Below, piece by piece: positions 61,007 to 64,000 of a DNA stretch of 64,000 bases (within the stretch, counting starts at the first letter, position 1; each line of letters opens with the position of its first letter). The position numbers and the translations under genes are program-made. Origin of the DNA: Sphingomonas glacialis. Its GTDB lineage: Bacteria; Pseudomonadota; Alphaproteobacteria; Sphingomonadales; Sphingomonadaceae. Below the pieces are notes generated by a model that was not told the origin of the DNA, searched no databases, and worked only from the letters and a program-made list of their open reading frames with translations. The stretch covers positions 192,242-256,241 of the forward strand of contig NZ_RCZC01000004.1 of NCBI RefSeq assembly GCF_006439055.1, in the 5' to 3' direction.

Positions 61007-63685
61007 TCAGAACTTCACCCGGACGCCCGCCATGAATTGGCGATCGTCGATCGTGTACTGCCCCGGGCGGGTCACGTTCTGATAATATTGCTGGATCTGC
61101 GTGCGCAGCAGGTTCTGTCCGTCCAGTGTGACCGTGAAGTTCTTGTTGATGTCATAGCTCAGCGATGCGTCGAGCCAGCCATAGCCTGCGGTCATCACCG
61201 GGAAGGTGTAGGACTGCGTGACGCCGCCGGCCGGCGTGAAGGCGCCGGCAAGGATCGAGGACAGGAAGCTCGAGCGATAGTTGTAGGCGACCTTCGCCGT
61301 GATGCCGTACTTCTCGTAGATGCCCGCGACATTGTAGCTGTACTTCGATAGCTGCGGCAGCGGGGCGGAGAAGCCGACCAGCGAGGTCGGCGCGTTGCTG
61401 TCGGTATAGGTGCCGTTGGCCTGGATACCGAACCCCGATAGCGCGCCCGGCAAGAAATCGAAGAACTGCTGATATCCGATCTCGGCGCCCTTCACCGTGC
61501 CCTCGCCCGAGTTCAGCGGTGCCGACAGCGTATAGCCGGGCAGACCGCCGATCGTGACATTGGGGGTCTGGCGCGTGAAGATGAATCCGTTCACGCGCTT
61601 GTAGAAGGCCGCGACATAGATCGAGGTCGACTTGCTGGCGTAAAATTCGAGCGAAACGTCGGCATTCTTCGACGTGATCGGCTGCAGGTTGGGATTGCCC
61701 TGGCTCGCCGTGAGCTGGCCGGGCACGACGGTCAGCGCCGGCGACAACTGGCTGAAGTCGGGCCGCGTCAGCGTCTTAGAACCCGCAAAGCGAAGCTGCA
61801 ACTTGTCGGTCAGGTGAAGGCGGATGTTCGCGCTCGGCAGCCAGTTGTCGTAATTGTTCTTGACCATGACGCTTTCGATCACCGTCGGCACCACAGCGAC
61901 GTTGTTGACCGTGCGGCGTTGATTGCCGCTGATGATGTCCTCGGTCTGGACGTAGCGGACGCCGATATTGCCGTCGATCGGCACACCCAGTACGAAGTCG
62001 AACTTGGCGAGCACATAGCCCGCGCTGCTCTTCTCGGTCGCGTTGAACGCGGCGAGCTGGCTGTTTACCGAAGTCACCGACGGCGCCAGCGCACCCGTCA
62101 GGCCGAGCTGGGTCAGCACGCCGGAAAAGTTGTTCTTGAGCTGCGAGGCGATGGCGTAGGGGAAGGTGCGCTGGAAATCGACGTTCGCACCGCTCGCGGT
62201 ATAGAAATCCCCATAGCTATTGGCCTGGAACAGGCCGGCGTTGAGCGCTGGGTTGGTCGCCAGTGTCTGCCCGGTATAGCGCAGCGGGTTCTGCTGCGCG
62301 ATCGTGCGCTCGGAAAAGCGGAATCCACCCTGGATCGACTTGAGGAAGCTGCCGCCTCCGAAATCGTATTCGCCGTCGAGCCGTCCGGCGATCTCGTCGC
62401 CGACATAATGGTTCTCGTTGCGGGTCACCGCGCCGACCGTGTAATTGGCGAGGTTGGCGAGATTGTAGTTGCCGCTCGAGGACGAAGGCGGGTTGGTGCC
62501 GAGGTTCTGGGTGAAGGTCGGAACCTTCGTAAGGAGATCGAGCTCGGTGTAGAAAAGGTCGCTCTTCGACTTGGTGTAGGCGACGTCGCCCGTCACCTTG
62601 ACGCCGCCGACGGTCCATTTCGCGTTCAGTGCGATCGACTTGTTCTCGTCGAGCGTGTCGCGTTCGGTGCCGCCAGCGGTCAGCGGCGCGTTGGTGAAGG
62701 TCGCCTGCGAAACGTCGGTCGTGCCGGGGAACAGCGTGGTGCTGCCCGCGACCGGCGCGATGCCCGCGGTCGTGACGTTGGCATTATACTGCTGCTGCGT
62801 AGTCTTGAAGCGCTGATACTGGCCCTCCAGCGTGAATTCGAGGTTAGGCGCCGGACGCCACTGCGCGGCGACATTGGCGCCGATGCGCTGCCGCTCGCCG
62901 ACCACGAGTACCTGGTTGAGGCCGTTCGGCGCGAACACCGTCTGCCCCGGGACCAGATCGGCGCGCGGCGTCGGCGCGCCGGTGCCGTCGATGTCCTGGC
63001 GGTACTTGCGGTCCTGATAGGTGAAGCTGCCGAGCAGGCCGATCTCGCCGATCCCAGTGTGCCATTTGTCCGACACAAAGAACGAGCCGCTCGGCGTCGC
63101 CTTCTTGACCGAATCGGCATAGGTCCCGCGCGCCGATGCGCCGATCGTGAAGCCCGGCAGGTCGAGCGGACGCCGCGTCTGAAGATCGACCAGGCCGCCG
63201 AGGCCGCCTTCGATCAGGTCGGCGGTGGAGGCCTTGTAGACGTCGATCCGCGAGATGAGTTCGGCCGGGAAATCCTGCAGGTTGAAGGTGCGCCCGCCGC
63301 CTGCGGTAAACGTCTCGCGGCCGTTGAGCGTGGTCTCGACCTGCGGCAGCCCGCGAATGGCGATCGATCCGCCCTCGCCAAGATCGCGCGAGACCTGCAC
63401 GCCGGTGACGCGCTGCAGCGCTTCGGTCGCATTGTTGTCGGGAAGCTTGCCGATATCCTCGGCGACGATCGAGTCGACGATCGTGCCGGCGTTGCGCTTG
63501 ACCTCGGCCGCCGAGCGGAGGCTGGCGCGCACGCCGCTGACGACGATGTCCTCTTCGGCGCCGGTGGAGGCGTCGGTCGCGCTCGTATCGGTCTGCGCGG
63601 CAGGGGCGGATGCCTGCTGGGCGAGGGCAGGCGTGGCGATCAGCGCGGCGATCGCGGTGCCGGACAAAAGATACAGTGAGCGCAT
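61007..63685 (-). CDS. TonB-dependent outer-membrane receptor (Caulobacter/Xanthomonas type)
   Basis: An 892-residue receptor with signal peptide (LSGTAIAALIATPALAQ). The plug has EEDIVVSGVRASLRSAAEVK, IVDSIVAEDIGKLPDNNATE, LQRVTGVQVSRDLGEGGSIA and GLPQVETTLNGRETFTAGGG, the hallmark of the group used for plant polysaccharide uptake. The barrel ends QYTIDDRQFMAGVRVKF with terminal Phe. It is the promoter-proximal gene of an operon with three SGNH esterase genes, so its ligand is probably an acetylated oligosaccharide. Upstream are two TTCGAA palindromes like those before the apl and GH127 genes. Confidence 0.94.
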   Translation of the reverse strand: MRSLYLLSGTAIAALIATPALAQQASAPAAQTDTSATDASTGAEEDIVVSGVRASLRSAAEVKRNAGTIVDSIVAEDIGKLPDNNATEALQRVTGVQVSRDLGEGGSIAIRGLPQVETTLNGRETFTAGGGRTFNLQDFPAELISRIDVYKASTADLIEGGLGGLVDLQTRRPLDLPGFTIGASARGTYADSVKKATPSGSFFVSDKWHTGIGEIGLLGSFTYQDRKYRQDIDGTGAPTPRADLVPGQTVFAPNGLNQVLVVGERQRIGANVAAQWRPAPNLEFTLEGQYQRFKTTQQQYNANVTTAGIAPVAGSTTLFPGTTDVSQATFTNAPLTAGGTERDTLDENKSIALNAKWTVGGVKVTGDVAYTKSKSDLFYTELDLLTKVPTFTQNLGTNPPSSSSGNYNLANLANYTVGAVTRNENHYVGDEIAGRLDGEYDFGGGSFLKSIQGGFRFSERTIAQQNPLRYTGQTLATNPALNAGLFQANSYGDFYTASGANVDFQRTFPYAIASQLKNNFSGVLTQLGLTGALAPSVTSVNSQLAAFNATEKSSAGYVLAKFDFVLGVPIDGNIGVRYVQTEDIISGNQRRTVNNVAVVPTVIESVMVKNNYDNWLPSANIRLHLTDKLQLRFAGSKTLTRPDFSQLSPALTVVPGQLTASQGNPNLQPITSKNADVSLEFYASKSTSIYVAAFYKRVNGFIFTRQTPNVTIGGLPGYTLSAPLNSGEGTVKGAEIGYQQFFDFLPGALSGFGIQANGTYTDSNAPTSLVGFSAPLPQLSKYSYNVAGIYEKYGITAKVAYNYRSSFLSSILAGAFTPAGGVTQSYTFPVMTAGYGWLDASLSYDINKNFTVTLDGQNLLRTQIQQYYQNVTRPGQYTIDDRQFMAGVRVKF

Positions 63686-63713
63686 CAGACAATCCCTCTC
63701 AAAATTCTTATAC

Positions 63714-63734
63714 TTTTCGAATCTACGTTCGAAC
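63714..63734. promoter_or_regulatory. TTCGAA-type operator candidate before the TonB receptor
   Basis: TTTTCGAA (63714-63721) and GTTCGAAC (63727-63734) place two TTCGAA cores 12 bases apart, about 30 bases before the receptor ATG. The same core pair occurs at 10941-10965 and 32470-32485, so a common regulator is possible. Confidence 0.4.
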
Positions 63735-63931
63735 TACGTTGTCCATGGACGAATAATGCGTGCCTCTATAAATATCAATCGTATTTTTATAAGCCTAATG
63801 GGCGGCGCACGCCCGCCCCTGGCGAGCAGTGCGGGAGAGGCCGCGGCGGTGGCTTGAACCGGGGGGTTGCGTGGGTTCGTGCCGACATGACGGCCGCGCG
63901 CGAAGCGGATTAACGGTGCGCGCACCTTACC

Positions 63932-64000
63932 TCACCCCGGGCTCATCGCGGGGGCCGTCGTGGTTCGCGTCCTGCGACCGGAGGAGGTGCTGCTCCGTCC
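63932..64000. repeat. Partial intergenic palindromic repeat (cut by window end)
   Basis: The text TCACCCCGGGCTCATCGCGG, followed by GTGGTTCGCGTCCTGCGACC, parallels the left arm and loop of the repeat at 34476-34580 (TCACCCCGGGCTTGTCCCGG, then CGGTTCGTATCCTACGGCCG). The right arm is missing because the window ends. Confidence 0.55.

Larger units (their letters stand above)
63686..64000. other. Gene-free right end of the window
   Basis: These 315 bases contain the receptor leader with its TTCGAA pair (63714-63734) and, at 63932-64000, the start of a palindromic repeat. A TCACCCCGGGCTCATCGCGG arm resembles the repeat at 34476-34580, and its partner arm would lie beyond the window. No gene was recognised. 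Confidence 0.5.

Noticed and set aside
1..64000. CRISPR array, phage or classical defence system
   Set aside because: No regularly spaced short repeats, cas-like, restriction or phage structural genes were found; the repeats seen are isolated palindromes.
1..64000. tRNA or rRNA genes and riboswitches
   Set aside because: No tRNA-like cloverleaf, rRNA-like stretch or known riboswitch core was recognised in the intergenic gaps, most of which are shorter than 250 bases.

Overview
The window looks like part of the chromosome of a high-GC alphaproteobacterium of the Sphingomonas group. The reasons are two large TonB-dependent receptors, the sphingomonad-type non-phosphorylative L-rhamnose pathway that ends in a diketo-acid hydrolase, dense operons with ATGA/GTGA overlaps, and GC-rich intergenic palindromes (27873-27974, 34476-34580, 63932-64000). 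No CRISPR array, tRNA, rRNA or phage genes were seen. Almost the whole window is a plant cell-wall sugar utilisation island, bounded on the left by IS110-family DNA (the tail of one element and one complete transposase, 2-1668).

Layout. 2057-7466: a clan GH-A-like secreted glycoside hydrolase, a terminator and a TonB-dependent receptor. 7558-12964: an FGGY kinase and a split transketolase, divergent from a DeoR regulator and a TIM-barrel sugar isomerase. This set matches the isomerase/kinase/transketolase route for the branched pentose D-apiose. 13003-25831: an apparently complete oxidative L-rhamnose pathway (rhamnose dehydrogenase, lactonase, rhamnonate dehydratase, keto-deoxy-rhamnonate dehydrogenase, diketo hydrolase) with L-lactate dehydrogenase, an embedded GlcDEF glycolate/D-lactate oxidase and a cytoplasmic GH78 rhamnosidase. 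25853-27780: an unusual Asp/Glu-racemase-family protein and an MFS carrier. 28009-33230 (minus strand): a DUF1537 kinase, a RuBisCO-like protein, a GH127-type enzyme and a FadR/GntR regulator. 33334-48488 (minus strand): a long, tightly coupled operon with a class III CoA-transferase, MaoC hydratase, RbsB/A/C-type sugar ABC importer, a solute-binding-fold protein without signal peptide, Gfo/Idh oxidoreductase, SDR, two GH42, GH29 and ThuA. 48605-53769 (plus strand): a second signal-less solute-binding-fold protein and a giant GH106 rhamnosidase. 53773-57046: a beta-propeller glycosidase, a second CoA-transferase and an IclR regulator. 57054-63685: an operon of one TonB receptor and three SGNH esterase genes with four SGNH domains.

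How it may work together (inference). The receptors import acetylated oligosaccharides. Secreted or periplasmic SGNH esterases, GH106, GH29, GH42 and GH127 strip acetyl, rhamnose, fucose, galactose and arabinofuranose-like residues. GH78 finishes rhamnosides in the cytoplasm. Rhamnose goes to pyruvate plus L-lactate; apiose could go to xylulose-5-phosphate plus DHAP; the kinase/RuBisCO-like pair could handle an oxidised apiose derivative. Rhamnose, fucose, galactose, arabinose and apiose together point to complex pectin, possibly rhamnogalacturonan II side chains. The least explained part is the CoA-transferase/MaoC pair linked to the two cytoplasmic solute-binding-fold proteins. It is the best candidate for an undescribed pathway.

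All assignments come from reading the sequence and remembered family features. No database search was run.
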